From contig PXUA01000001.1 in the NCBI GenBank assembly GCA_003022435.1, positions 124,001-188,000 on the forward strand: a stretch of 64,000 bases of DNA, in the 5' to 3' direction. Position 1 is the stretch's first letter. Every line of letters begins with the position of its first letter. Positions 17,191 to 27,182 of the stretch are shown here, piece by piece. The translations under genes were made by a program, and so were the position numbers. The notes below the pieces were generated by a model, which worked only from the letters and a program-made list of their open reading frames with translations, was not told the origin of the DNA and did not search any database. Source of the stretch: Bacteroidetes bacterium SW_9_63_38. Lineage in GTDB: Bacteria; Bacteroidota; Rhodothermia; Rhodothermales; Salinibacteraceae.

Positions 17191-17333
17191 AGTGCGACCG
17201 TCCGCTTGTGAAATTCACAACGTAAAACAACTTCGGAGATGCCTCCTCCCCAAGTCAAATCTGTACCAGCATGGCCTACGAGACTGATGCCGTTTCGTTC
17301 GTGTAGGGGGGGTCATGCAGGGGAATGTCCCAC

Positions 17334-17885
17334 TCATGTGGATGTCCCATCCCCTCGTGCCGCCGCGTAGACCAGCGCCGTGATCGACTTCATGTCCTTG
17401 ATGCCCCCGGTCCGGGCCTTCGTCACGGCCTCCTCCAGTTCCATCGGCACCACCTCCACGAACTCTCCCTCCGCCAGGTCCTGCTCGGTGCGCGTGAGCC
17501 CGTAGGCCGCAAAGACGTGAATCTGCTCGTTGCTGTACCCGATGCACGGATACGCCATCCCGAGCGACTCAAACCGATCGGCCTGAAACCCGGTCTCTTC
17601 CTCCAGCTCCCGCTCCGCCACCTCCACCGGCGGCTCATCGGGCGCATCGAGCTTGCCGGCTGGCACCTCCCAGAAGGTGCGGCGGGGGGGGAACCGAAAC
17701 TGGCGAATGAGCAACGTGCGCCCATCCTCAAAAATCGGCACGATGGCCGACGCCCCCGGATGGTCGATCCACTCCCGCACCGACGTGTCCCCGTCCGGAA
17801 GACGCACCTCATCGCGAAACGCCTTCAGCAACACCCCGTCGACCAGTTGCTCAGACGACAGCGAAGTCTCGGAGAGATCATCCAT
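17334..17885 (-). CDS. Nudix hydrolase, ADP-ribose pyrophosphatase-like
   Basis: This 183-residue Nudix enzyme probably hydrolyses ADP-ribose or a similar nucleoside diphosphate. The Nudix box starts at VPAGKLDAPDEPP and continues AERELEEETGF. It has one residue more than the usual spacing between the G and the first E, but the REx(2)EExG core is complete. Upstream, ASAIVPIFEDGRTLLIRQFR is the typical strand pair of ADPRase-type members, and SNEQIHVFAAYGL after the box also fits. I chose the ATG at 17885 (MDDLSETSLSS); a start at 17903 would add six residues. Confidence 0.9.
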   Translation of the reverse strand: MDDLSETSLSSEQLVDGVLLKAFRDEVRLPDGDTSVREWIDHPGASAIVPIFEDGRTLLIRQFRFPPRRTFWEVPAGKLDAPDEPPVEVAERELEEETGFQADRFESLGMAYPCIGYSNEQIHVFAAYGLTRTEQDLAEGEFVEVVPMELEEAVTKARTGGIKDMKSITALVYAAARGDGTST

Positions 17886-17992
17886 GTCACGCGGTGAGAA
17901 CAATCAAAACTGAGGGGTCTCAACGAAGGGGACTCCGGCATGCTCCCCCTCTGCCCGTTTTTCACACGTCGAGAACGGACCCGTACGGCGCG

Positions 17993-18697
17993 CTATAAGA
18001 GGACGCGCGTCAGGGCCGCAATGCCTGCCGTTTCGGCCCGAAGCCGCCGCGCACCCAAGTGCACCGGTATACAGCCCGCCGCCTGGGCCCGCTCCACCTC
18101 CACAGGCGCAAATCCTCCCTCCGGTCCTACAAGCAGAAGCACCTCCTCCCCGTCTATATCCTCTAACGCCGGGCCCAGAGGAACCGCATCCGACTCTCCA
18201 TGACAGATGAACCGGCGCTCCGCCGTCGTCCCCGCCAGCAGCTCATCCAACGACTTCGGCCCCGCCAGCGCAGGCACTCGGCTCCGCCGACACTGCTTCA
18301 CCGCCGCAATCATAATGCGCCGCAGCCGATCGGCACGCACCGAGGCCTGCTCAGTGTGCCGCGTTGACAGCGGGGCGATCCGGGCGACGCCCAACTCCAC
18401 CGCCTTCTCCACAAATGTCTCAAACCGGTCGCGCTTGGTGAGCATGCCCATCCCGACCGTCACGGATACATCCGGCTCGCCCACGTCCGTGCGCCGCTCC
18501 TTGACCGTGCCCACCACCTGCTCGGGCGCGGCGTGATCGATGCGAACCCGGGACCACACTCCCTCCCCGTCGACGACCATGATCTCGTCGCCGGCCTCGG
18601 CCCGAAGCACCGAACATACGTGCCGCGCCTCGTCGTCCGGTAACACGACGCGCTGGCCGCGAAACGCCGAGGGGGGCGCGTAGAAGTTCGTCGTCAT
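17993..18697 (-). CDS. rsmE: 16S rRNA m3U1498 methyltransferase RsmE
   Basis: RsmE is a SPOUT-class enzyme that methylates U1498 of 16S rRNA. The 234-residue protein starts MTTNFYAPPSAFRGQ and has the N-terminal PUA-like domain with DDEARHVCSVLRAEAGDEI. The SPOUT part includes KRDRFETFVEKAVELGVARI, LSTRHTEQA and the knot motif LLLVGPEGGFAPVEVERAQA, followed by HLGARRLRAETAGIAAL at the C-terminus. Length and motif order are standard. It faces the small secreted-protein gene divergently. Confidence 0.96.
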   Translation of the reverse strand: MTTNFYAPPSAFRGQRVVLPDDEARHVCSVLRAEAGDEIMVVDGEGVWSRVRIDHAAPEQVVGTVKERRTDVGEPDVSVTVGMGMLTKRDRFETFVEKAVELGVARIAPLSTRHTEQASVRADRLRRIMIAAVKQCRRSRVPALAGPKSLDELLAGTTAERRFICHGESDAVPLGPALEDIDGEEVLLLVGPEGGFAPVEVERAQAAGCIPVHLGARRLRAETAGIAALTRVLL

Positions 18698-18842
18698 TTC
18701 AGGGGGGATAAATCAATTCGAGGGGAAGTAGCTCCATCACGCCCGAACACCAAATGCGTTTCCGAGAGCACCGAGCAACACCGGCGTCCGCCTCAGGTAT
18801 AGCTCTCGTGCTCGCTGTCCTTCGCGTGTTTCCAGTCGTCCT

Positions 18843-19196
18843 ATGCCTTCATTCCTCGTACGCGTCGGTCCCGCCCTGCTGCTGTGCGTGCTCCTGCTCG
18901 GCACCGCCCCTGCGTCGGATCCTCTTTTCTCCTCCTCCGTCCCCCCGGATACCGTCACCTCCACCGTTGCGGCCGGGACCCCACTCGTTCGGCCCCTCCC
19001 CACCAGTCTGAAGGACGCCCCCATCGCCCGGTACATGGTTCTCAACGGACCGGCCCTCAGCGGCGCCGCCGGCTACTCGTTCACGTGGATCACGCGCGAC
19101 ACCGCCCCCGGAACCTACACAATTTCCCTCCGGGCCGACCACCCCGACGTCGCCCCCGACACCCTGATCATCCAGATCACCGTTGAGCCCGAGTAA
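18843..19196 (+). CDS. Small secreted protein of unknown function
   Basis: This 117-residue protein has a signal peptide (MPSFLVRVGPALLLCVLLLG, cleavage after TAPASD or nearby). The mature domain looks all-beta: YMVLNGPALSGAAGYSFTWI, then DTAPGTYTISLRADHPDVAP and DTLIIQITVEPE. The TAPGTYTISLRA pattern is typical of Ig-like/cadherin-like repeat domains of the kind found singly or in tandem in secreted Bacteroidota proteins. No known name fits. It is transcribed divergently from rsmE. Confidence 0.7.
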   Translation: MPSFLVRVGPALLLCVLLLGTAPASDPLFSSSVPPDTVTSTVAAGTPLVRPLPTSLKDAPIARYMVLNGPALSGAAGYSFTWITRDTAPGTYTISLRADHPDVAPDTLIIQITVEPE

Positions 19197-19473
19197 CTGC
19201 TGTTCGCCGCCCCACACGGCAATCGTATGTCGCCCTCGGAGAAGTGCAGGAAGATTCGAGGACAGCCTCACCACCGCCACGCCCCTGCTCACCCCGGGAA
19301 AACGAGTCAATCACGGGCAGAAGCACCGCCCGCGTCTCCGGACGCATTTCCCCTACAGTTCTTCTGCGTACGCCCCTCGTAGAATTGTAGCTTCGTTACG
19401 TACTCATCTGTCAACCGTCCCTCCACATCCGTACTGTATTGCTGGTTCTCTTGTCCCTCGATCCCCAACTCAC

Positions 19474-19492
19474 CAACTCATCAACTCATAAC
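19474..19492. repeat. 19-bp sequence also present at 41125-41143
   Basis: CAACTCATCAACTCATAAC lies just upstream of mutY within a run of CAACTCAT-type short repeats, and is repeated exactly upstream of the 3' end of the moxR gene. Both copies are intergenic. Confidence 0.8.
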
Positions 19493-19512
19493 TCATCAAC
19501 CCACAACCCCCC

Positions 19513-20652
19513 GTGCCCCTCGACACCACCACGCCCACGGACGCCCAGAAACGGGCCTTTCGCACTGACCTACTCGACTGGTATGATGAAAACAAGCGCT
19601 CGATGCCCTGGCGCGACACCGACGACCCGTATCGCATCTGGGTGTCGGAAATCATGCTCCAGCAGACCCGCGTCGACACGGTCCGTGACTACTATCCTCG
19701 GTTTCTGGAGGCTTTTCCCACCGTCGAGGCCCTGGCCAACGCCGACCGAGACGAGGTGCTGAAATACTGGGAGGGACTTGGCTTCTACGCCCGGGCCCGG
19801 CACCTGCACGAGGCCGCCCGGACGGTTGTCGAGGAGCACGGCGGCACCGTGCCCGATACGAGGGACGCCATTCGCGACCTTAAAGGCATCGGGCCCTACA
19901 CCGCCGCCGCCGTGCTCTCCATCGCCCACGACGAGCCCCACGCCGTCCTCGACGGCAACGTGACGCGCGTCCTCAGCCGCGTCTTCGCCGTCAAAGAAGA
20001 CGCCACCACGTCTACGGCCCAGCGGGAACTGCGCCGCCTCGCCAACGACCTTCTTCTCCCCGACCGGCCCGGAGACTTCAATCAGGCCCTGATGGAACTC
20101 GGGGCCCTCGTGTGCACCCCCAGTACGCCCCTCTGCGACCGCTGCTCCCTCCAGACCGTGTGCCGCGCCCACGAGGCCGGCACCGAGGAGGACTACCCCA
20201 TCACCCCCGAATCCGAACCGGTCCCCCACCACGACATTGCCGTCGGCCTCGTGTTCGACGACGACCAGCTGCTCATCCAGCGGCGTCCAGACGACGGCCT
20301 GCTGGGCGGCCTCTGGGAATTCCCCGGCGGAAAGCAGGAAGACGGTGAATCGATGGAAGCGGCCTGCCGCCGCGAGCTCGAGGAAGAACTCGGCATCAAG
20401 GTAGCCGTCGACGACCTCTTCTACACACTGTCGCACGCCTACTCCCACTTCAAGATCACCCTCCGCGCCTTCCGGTGTCACATCGAGAGCGGCACGCCCG
20501 AGGCCCGTGAGGATCAGCCCTTCACGTGGGTAGGGCTCGACGAACTCGACGACTACGCCTTCCCCCGCGCCAACCGGCGCCTCATCGAAGAACTGGAGCG
20601 GCGTCAATCCGAACCGTCCCTCTTTGACGCTCCGCCCCCCGACGCCTCCTGA
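19513..20652 (+). CDS. mutY: A/G-specific adenine DNA glycosylase MutY
   Basis: MutY removes adenine mispaired with 8-oxoguanine. The 379-residue protein has the HhH-GPD fold with catalytic Glu in VSEIMLQQTRVDTV (about residue 45), the helix-hairpin-helix LKGIGPYTAAAVLS (about 120), and catalytic Asp in AVLDGNVTRVLSR (about 145). The 4Fe-4S site is Cys-x6-Cys-x2-Cys-x5-Cys in CTPSTPLCDRCSLQTVCRA (about 201-219). The C-terminal Nudix-like domain that reads 8-oxoG carries PGGKQEDGESMEAACRREL. The start is GTG at 19513; no ATG in this frame lies closer to the conserved N-terminus. Its 3' end overlaps the convergent gene by 49 bases. Confidence 0.96.
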   Translation: MPLDTTTPTDAQKRAFRTDLLDWYDENKRSMPWRDTDDPYRIWVSEIMLQQTRVDTVRDYYPRFLEAFPTVEALANADRDEVLKYWEGLGFYARARHLHEAARTVVEEHGGTVPDTRDAIRDLKGIGPYTAAAVLSIAHDEPHAVLDGNVTRVLSRVFAVKEDATTSTAQRELRRLANDLLLPDRPGDFNQALMELGALVCTPSTPLCDRCSLQTVCRAHEAGTEEDYPITPESEPVPHHDIAVGLVFDDDQLLIQRRPDDGLLGGLWEFPGGKQEDGESMEAACRRELEEELGIKVAVDDLFYTLSHAYSHFKITLRAFRCHIESGTPEAREDQPFTWVGLDELDDYAFPRANRRLIEELERRQSEPSLFDAPPPDAS

Positions 20653-21170
20653 TGCCCGCTTACGGGAGGCTCGGTGCTAAATAACACCGCCCCAACTGCT
20701 CCGCCGACAGCCCCGAAAATACCGAAGAGAATCCCCTCCGCTCCCACTTTTATAATCATCCACAGGACCTCCCACCCCTCGTGTCCGCGTACGATCGGCG
20801 TCCAGTCGTGAAACGCCCCCGGCGCCACTCGGGCGGCCTGCTCCAGCGCACCCCGCACGCCCATCCCCAGCACGCGCATCCCCGTCTCGACGGCGGTCGC
20901 GAGCACCGCTCCTCCTCCCCCCGACACAGCCCCCAGCACCGCTCCGTCACCGGCCCGCACGGGCGAGGTCGTGTGCTCAGCATAATAGTACACGGCCACC
21001 AGGGCCCCGAGGATGACCCCCAGACAGCAGCAGGCGTTCACTGCGCCCATGTACGACGAACTCAGCCCCCCCGTGACCGCGCTCCCGATGAGGGCCGACT
21101 GCTCCCAGACCGACCGCCGCTGCCACCAGTTCATGACTTCGTAACCGTCCCGGTCCTTGTTCGGTCGCAT
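20604..21170 (-). CDS. Membrane protein, paralogue of the next gene
   Basis: This 188-residue integral membrane protein starts MRPNKDRDGYEVMNWWQRRS (alternative start at 21134, MNWWQ). It has hydrophobic segments with small residues and a cysteine cluster: SYMGAVNACCCLGVILGALV, then GDGAVLGAVSGGGGAVLATAV, and a last glycine-rich helix GILFGIFGAVGGAVGAVLF. The same order of segments occurs in the adjacent gene (ICCLGVMLGG, GDGAIMGALAGAAGAVFAS, IFGAIGGAIGTSLF), so the two are tandem duplicates that have diverged. Function is unknown. The 3' end overlaps mutY on the other strand. Confidence 0.78.
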   Translation of the reverse strand: MRPNKDRDGYEVMNWWQRRSVWEQSALIGSAVTGGLSSSYMGAVNACCCLGVILGALVAVYYYAEHTTSPVRAGDGAVLGAVSGGGGAVLATAVETGMRVLGMGVRGALEQAARVAPGAFHDWTPIVRGHEGWEVLWMIIKVGAEGILFGIFGAVGGAVGAVLFSTEPPVSGHQEASGGGASKRDGSD

Positions 21171-21319
21171 TCGCCTTCCTCCCACGCTGGCTTCCACGCA
21201 GCGCGTGTTAACAAGCCTCTGTCGTGGGACAACGCCGAACGCAAAACCAGTTGGAGGAACGGCGACGCCGCCCGAAATAGACAATCCCGCACCATGAAAG
21301 CAGCCCAGGTTACTCCCCA

Positions 21320-21802
21320 CTACCCCTCATCCGGCCCGAAGAGAGACGTGCCAATCGCCCCGCCGATGGCGCCGAAGATCGCGTAGATGACCATCGTCAC
21401 CGCCGTTCCAAGAAGGATGAAGACAATGCCCATATCTCCGCTCTGCATTTGCTCCATCATCTCCGGGGACATCCCCGGCTGTCCCTCCATGCCTTCCATG
21501 CCCCGCATCCACTCGTCCATCATATTCTGCGAGATCGTTTGGGAATCGAGCCCGACCGGACGGAGAATCGCCTCGAAAATCGATGCGAACACGGCCCCCG
21601 CTGCTCCTGCCAGTGCCCCCATAATCGCGCCGTCTCCCGACTCCACAGCCGTCCCGCTCTGACTCGTATACTGCTGAACCGCCGCGGCCCCACCGAGCAT
21701 GACCCCGAGGCAACATATCGTGTTGACGAAATTGAAGTAGGACGTGCTCAGAATGCCGGTAATGAGCGCCCCGGCGAGAATGGATTTTTGGCGCGTCGTC
21801 AT
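21320..21802 (-). CDS. Membrane protein, paralogue of the previous gene
   Basis: This 160-residue membrane protein starts MTTRQKSILAGALITGILST. After the first helix it has YFNFVNTICCLGVMLGGAAA with a conserved Cys pair, a second Gly/Ala-rich pair of helices (GDGAIMGALAGAAGAVFAS), a Met-rich loop (MMDEWMRGMEGMEGQPGMS and MMEQMQSGDMG), and a last helix IFGAIGGAIGTSLFGPDEG. The Met-rich loop could bind soft metals such as copper, but this is speculation from composition only. It lies 149 bases upstream of its paralogue on the same strand. I do not recognise a named family. Confidence 0.8.
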   Translation of the reverse strand: MTTRQKSILAGALITGILSTSYFNFVNTICCLGVMLGGAAAVQQYTSQSGTAVESGDGAIMGALAGAAGAVFASIFEAILRPVGLDSQTISQNMMDEWMRGMEGMEGQPGMSPEMMEQMQSGDMGIVFILLGTAVTMVIYAIFGAIGGAIGTSLFGPDEG

Positions 21803-21941
21803 GTCGTAGTGTCGTTGAACATCGGTCGTGGGCAGAGAGGCGATCGGACAGAACACCGCCGCACTCTGTCGAGAACGTAGGGAACGACGCCGGGAACCGA
21901 AAGGAGCGCCCCTCCGGAGGCCGTTCAGCGAGAGAACGCAC

Positions 21942-22424
21942 TCATCCGTCGCTGCTTCCCGCTTGCTCCGCTGCGCGCAGTAACTGATCCCCAGTAAAAC
22001 TGGCGACGACCGTCCCGAACACCATTCCCGTCAGCGCCCGACTTTCCGGGATATTCGTCCATAATCCGAGCATGGGGCCGATCCAGTCCACGCCCAGGGG
22101 AACGAGGCTTCCGAGCATCACATATCGGACATGGTGATTCAGTTTTTTCCACACTCGCTGCCCCCACCCTGCCGACGCAATTCCGAGCACGATTCCGACG
22201 TAGATCCCGACGCACCGGTCGCACACTGCCACCTGCACACCCCCCAGAAGCGGCGACCGGACTGGGATCTGGTGACACACCGGATCAAACACCGTCATCA
22301 CGGCGGCCCGCCACGTCGGGGACAGAAGTGGCGGCGACAGCGCAAGCGCGAGCAGTCCGCTTGTCAGCACAAGCATCCCACTCCACATCTGCCGGCGCCG
22401 AGGATTTGAGCGATCTCGCGTCAT
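21942..22424 (-). CDS. DUF2085 family membrane protein
   Basis: This 160-residue protein has the DUF2085 signature: VFDPVCHQIPVRSPLLGGVQ followed by VAVCDRCVGIYVGIVLG, that is Cys-His then CxxCxGIY. Four hydrophobic segments are visible (about residues 12-32, 60-85, 95-120 and 130-150). Members are small membrane proteins of unknown function that may bind metal through the conserved Cys and His residues. The gene is divergent from groESL, with about 240 bases between them that hold the CIRCE operator. Confidence 0.88.
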   Translation of the reverse strand: MTRDRSNPRRRQMWSGMLVLTSGLLALALSPPLLSPTWRAAVMTVFDPVCHQIPVRSPLLGGVQVAVCDRCVGIYVGIVLGIASAGWGQRVWKKLNHHVRYVMLGSLVPLGVDWIGPMLGLWTNIPESRALTGMVFGTVVASFTGDQLLRAAEQAGSSDG

Positions 22425-22582
22425 GGGGATGTCGGACGCACAGTGATACGGGAAGAAAACACCAGAGTCCTCTACATCTCTGAGCGGCCTGAGAGTTCAC
22501 GCCCGCCCCTAAGCGATCTTCATTCCCAATCTGCAGGCCATCGGGAAACACAGAACGAGATCGTCTTGTTTGTACGAGCGAA

Positions 22583-22617
22583 GTTATTATCACTCACCAC
22601 TGGCGAGTGATAATAAC
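22583..22617. promoter_or_regulatory. CIRCE operator (HrcA-binding site) upstream of groESL
   Basis: TTATCACTC, nine bases, then GAGTGATAA forms the core of the CIRCE element (consensus TTAGCACTC-N9-GAGTGCTAA). The symmetry extends to 13-bp arms: GTTATTATCACTC (22583-22595) and GAGTGATAATAAC (22605-22617). It is 48 bases before the groES start. The change from G to T in one arm is matched in the other, so the palindrome is perfect. It implies heat-shock control by HrcA, whose gene is not in this window. Confidence 0.93.
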
Positions 22618-22665
22618 AACAGATTATCCGACCGCACATCACTCACAAGGCAGTCTAACCTGATC

Positions 22666-22956
22666 ATGACGAGCATCAAACCCCTCGGCGACCGCGTTGT
22701 CGTCCAGCCGAAGCCGGCCGACGACAAGACCGAAAGTGGTCTCTACATTCCGGATTCGGCGAAGGAGAAGCCGCAGGAAGGCACGGTCGTCGCTATTGGT
22801 CCGGGCCGCGTCGAAGACGGCAACCGGATTGAGATGACCGTTGAGGAGGGCGACGAAGTCCTCTACGGCAAGTACGCCGGCACCGAGGTGACTCTCGACG
22901 GCGATGAGTACCTCATTATGCGTGAGAGTGACATCTTCGGTGTCGTCGAAGGATAG
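22666..22956 (+). CDS. groES: Co-chaperonin GroES
   Basis: GroES caps the GroEL cage as a heptamer. The 96-residue protein is standard in length and begins [20 protein letters not shown]. The mobile loop region is [17 protein letters not shown], followed by [35 protein letters not shown] and [12 protein letters not shown]. The ATG at 22666 is the first one next to the conserved start; the open frame upstream runs through the operator and is not coding. It is the first gene of the groESL operon, regulated by the CIRCE element, with groEL 91 bases downstream. Confidence 0.97.
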   Translation: MTSIKPLGDRVVVQPKPADDKTESGLYIPDSAKEKPQEGTVVAIGPGRVEDGNRIEMTVEEGDEVLYGKYAGTEVTLDGDEYLIMRESDIFGVVEG

Positions 22957-23011
22957 CTCCTTCCCTCCGCGGTTGGACGTGTCACCGCGGTCGCACCCGA
23001 CTGCACGATGA

Positions 23012-24742
<1,731 letters not shown>

Positions 24743-24808
24743 ACCCATCCGCTCCGTGCGACGCGCTTCCGACTCCGGGAGCGCGCCCACGAGCGTCCCG
24801 CACGACAC

Positions 24809-24848
24809 AAGCTGCCCCTTCCGAAGACTCGGGAGGGGCAGCTTTTTT
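24809..24848 (+). terminator. Rho-independent terminator of groESL
   Basis: AAGCTGCCCC (24809-24818) pairs with GGGGCAGCTT (24835-24844), and the T run continues to 24847. It also marks the 3' end of the convergent nucleoside hydrolase gene, whose stop is within the T run. Confidence 0.9.
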
Positions 24849-25818
24849 ATTTGCCTTCTCGATTTCGAAAGCGCTGGTCTGGATCTCGATCTCGTAGCAT
24901 GCCGAGCACAACGTCGCAGAACGCCGCTCGGTCGGCCGACTCGACAACGCGGGTCTGCGCCGAGGTGCCAGATCCACCGTTCACGTCAACGCTCAGGTAG
25001 CCCCGCGTAAGGCCCGACCGCTCGTCTACCTCCACCGCATACGTCGTTGTCTCCCGACGCAGCTCCGGATAGGCCAGCAAAGCCGCGGTGAGAGAATCGG
25101 GCTGTGGCACACCGTCTACGTCCTGCTCCGTACGGGTAAACTCGTACACCGGCGCGATAATGCCGCCGATAACGTCTGCAAGCTTCCCCTCCAGGTTCTG
25201 CACCGCATCGACGCCGTCCGGCCGGAGCAGTGAATCGCGCAGGGACAGTCCCCAGTCCACGAGCGTGACCTCAAAGGCCTCGAACACGCGCTTGGCGGCG
25301 TCCGGATCCACCCACACGTTGTACTCGGCGGCCGGCGTCACATTGCCTTCGCAGTGAACGGCCCCGCCCATCATCCACACCTCATCGACCAGCTCAGGCA
25401 GGGCAGGCTCCTGACTCAAAGCGAGTGCTAGGTTCGTCAGCGGACCAATACACAGCAGCGTGTACTCCCCCGGGGCAGCACGGCAGCGGCGGACAATCTC
25501 CGCGGGAGCGAACTCCTCGGCCGAGGGAATGCCGGTCTTCGGGTGCAGATTGCCGCCCAGTCCCCCTGCCCCGTGGATGTGTTCGACGTGGTGAAAGTCC
25601 TTGAGAAGGGGCCCACGGGCCCCCTCGTACACCGGAGTATCGTCCGCCCCGACGAGCGATAGCGTGTATTTCGCGTTCTCTACTTGCCGATCGAACGGCA
25701 CATTTCCGGCCACAATCGTGACGGCTTCCAGCCGTAACCGATCCGTGAGACATGCGAGCAGGAGGGCCTGCACGTCGTCTCCCGCCGTATCGGTGTCTAC
25801 AATAATCCGTCGGCTCAT
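24847..25818 (-). CDS. Inosine-uridine preferring nucleoside hydrolase family protein
   Basis: This 323-residue enzyme of the IUNH family cleaves the N-glycosidic bond of ribonucleosides, releasing base and ribose. The N-terminus MSRRIIVDTDTAGDDVQALL contains the calcium-binding Asp cluster (family DxDPGxDD; here Thr-Ala replaces the usual Pro). Later motifs are VTIVAGNVPFDRQVENA, LLCIGPLTNLALAL, MMGGAVHCEGNVTPAAEYN and WVDPDAA, all in family order. The ATG at 25818 is next to the first strand. The 27 extra upstream residues in the open frame are not conserved-looking. It is the last gene of a leftward group with the acetolactate decarboxylase. Substrate is not predictable. Confidence 0.93.
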   Translation of the reverse strand: MSRRIIVDTDTAGDDVQALLLACLTDRLRLEAVTIVAGNVPFDRQVENAKYTLSLVGADDTPVYEGARGPLLKDFHHVEHIHGAGGLGGNLHPKTGIPSAEEFAPAEIVRRCRAAPGEYTLLCIGPLTNLALALSQEPALPELVDEVWMMGGAVHCEGNVTPAAEYNVWVDPDAAKRVFEAFEVTLVDWGLSLRDSLLRPDGVDAVQNLEGKLADVIGGIIAPVYEFTRTEQDVDGVPQPDSLTAALLAYPELRRETTTYAVEVDERSGLTRGYLSVDVNGGSGTSAQTRVVESADRAAFCDVVLGMLRDRDPDQRFRNREGK

Positions 25819-25873
25819 CTCACGACTCTTCTGTGAAGAGATTCTTGCACGGGCATGTCCTTTTGGGATCCCC

Positions 25874-26641
25874 TCAGGGCTCTCGGCCCGGAAGGTCAAT
25901 CCGCACCGCGGGGGTCCGATCCACCTCTACCGTCATCGTGTCCGTTCTGATGTCCAGGACGTGCCCCCCGCCGTCGCGATCGGACGTGACGAAATGCGTG
26001 TGGATCCCGGGCGCATTGACGCCTCCAAAGGACTCGGGCAGCCGGACCCCAACCACGGTCCCCTCCACGTTCCGAAACTCAAACGTCGACTGGTCGGCGA
26101 CCACGCTTTCGAGGGGGGGATAGGGTGGTTCTTGCCGGTCTACGCTTCGGGTTTTCAGAAAATCGAAGGCCCCGTCGATTCTGAAGGCGTACCCCTGCTC
26201 CGCGACCGGAAGCCTGTCGTTCAGACGTGCCCGGAACGCTGCATAATCGTCAACGCGGCCAAGGTGATGGGTCGTGTCGGGCTCAAAGTGGGTGACCATT
26301 CCGAACGGGATCTGCGTCGACCCATCGAGTTGACGGGTGGTCCCGTCTCCGCGCACGACGTACGCCCTGCCTTCTATAATCACCATCTCGCCGTCGAGCC
26401 CATTGACCGTGCCGAGCCCAAACCCCCCGTGCCGAAGCATCTTACGAAGGGGTGTGGACCCGTCGAACGCCCCCTGTGCCAAATAATCGAGGGTGGAGAC
26501 CTGATAGAGAACATCGCGGTCGGTTGGGGCCGCTTCGTCGTTCCTTTCGTCGGTACAGCCCACAATGCCTGCATACATGAGCAGAACGCCGAGGATCACA
26601 GCGGCCCGTCCTCCCAACCTCCCTTTGTTCTTGTAGTCCAT
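25874..26641 (-). CDS. budA: Alpha-acetolactate decarboxylase, predicted lipoprotein
   Basis: The enzyme converts 2-acetolactate to acetoin and CO2. The 255-residue protein has a lipoprotein signal peptide: basic start, hydrophobic core, and a lipobox around YAGIVGC followed by TDERNDE. The catalytic domain includes YQVSTLDYLAQGAFDGS, FGLGTVNGLDGEMVII, TQIPFGMVTHFEPD, GIHTHFVTSDRDGGGHVLD with the zinc-binding HxH and later His, all characteristic of the family. Location outside the cytoplasm is unusual, because most bacterial copies are cytoplasmic. No acetolactate synthase or butanediol dehydrogenase is nearby. It is 18 bases downstream of the broken NTF2-like gene and 55 bases before the nucleoside hydrolase. 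Confidence 0.92.
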   Translation of the reverse strand: MDYKNKGRLGGRAAVILGVLLMYAGIVGCTDERNDEAAPTDRDVLYQVSTLDYLAQGAFDGSTPLRKMLRHGGFGLGTVNGLDGEMVIIEGRAYVVRGDGTTRQLDGSTQIPFGMVTHFEPDTTHHLGRVDDYAAFRARLNDRLPVAEQGYAFRIDGAFDFLKTRSVDRQEPPYPPLESVVADQSTFEFRNVEGTVVGVRLPESFGGVNAPGIHTHFVTSDRDGGGHVLDIRTDTMTVEVDRTPAVRIDLPGREP

Positions 26642-26658
26642 CAGATTCGAACGTCACG

Positions 26659-27182
26659 TCAGCGGATAGAGACGATGCGTGCGTGCCGGGCAACGAGTTG
26701 CCATCAGTCGGACGGCTTGCGCCAGACATGGGTGTACCGGCGATTCACTGTGCTGCCTGCATGCGGCGCGTCGCCGACCGGCTCCACGGTCTCGCGTCCC
26801 ATGACGACCGCCATGCCGTCTCGGATACGAATCGCTTCGATGTGTGGATCGAATGCGGAGTAATCCGGAATTCCCTTGCGGAAAACGTCCAGCACGGCGC
26901 TCCGGTTGGGCACCACCACGTTTCGGGGGCATTGACCATGAAGCCTCGGGCCCAGAGGCGACGAAGGGTCGAAAGATCCTGCCGCAGCGCACCCTCTGCC
27001 ACCTCCGCCTCCAGGACCCGGATCGCTGCTTTGCCGGACAGGATGTCCGCAATGACCGCGCCTTGAGATTCTTCCGCCGGTGCCTGCTGCCCGAACGCGG
27101 GCCTCGCCGCCGACCCGCCAAGAAGGATGAGCAGCAACGACGCAGCGACGACAAAACCCGGTCGATCCATGGAAGCTTTCAT
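26659..27182 (-). pseudogene. Secreted NTF2-like (SnoaL/DUF4440) protein, frameshifted and with a stop codon
   Basis: The start MKASMDRPGFVVAASLLLIL is a signal peptide ending near AFGQQA. The frame then reads LWARGFMVNAP and leaves the correct frame in a run of five C residues near 26930. The next frame continues RNVVVPNRSAVLDVFRKGI, IEAIRIRDGMAVVMGRETV and NRRYTHVWRKPSD. It meets an in-frame TGA at 26704-26706, after which WQLVARHARIVSIR and a final stop at 26659 complete the normal family ending. One added C restores VNAPRNVVV. Two independent lesions argue against a sequencing error. Members of this family are small cone-shaped proteins of varied function. The gene lies just upstream of budA. 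Confidence 0.82.
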
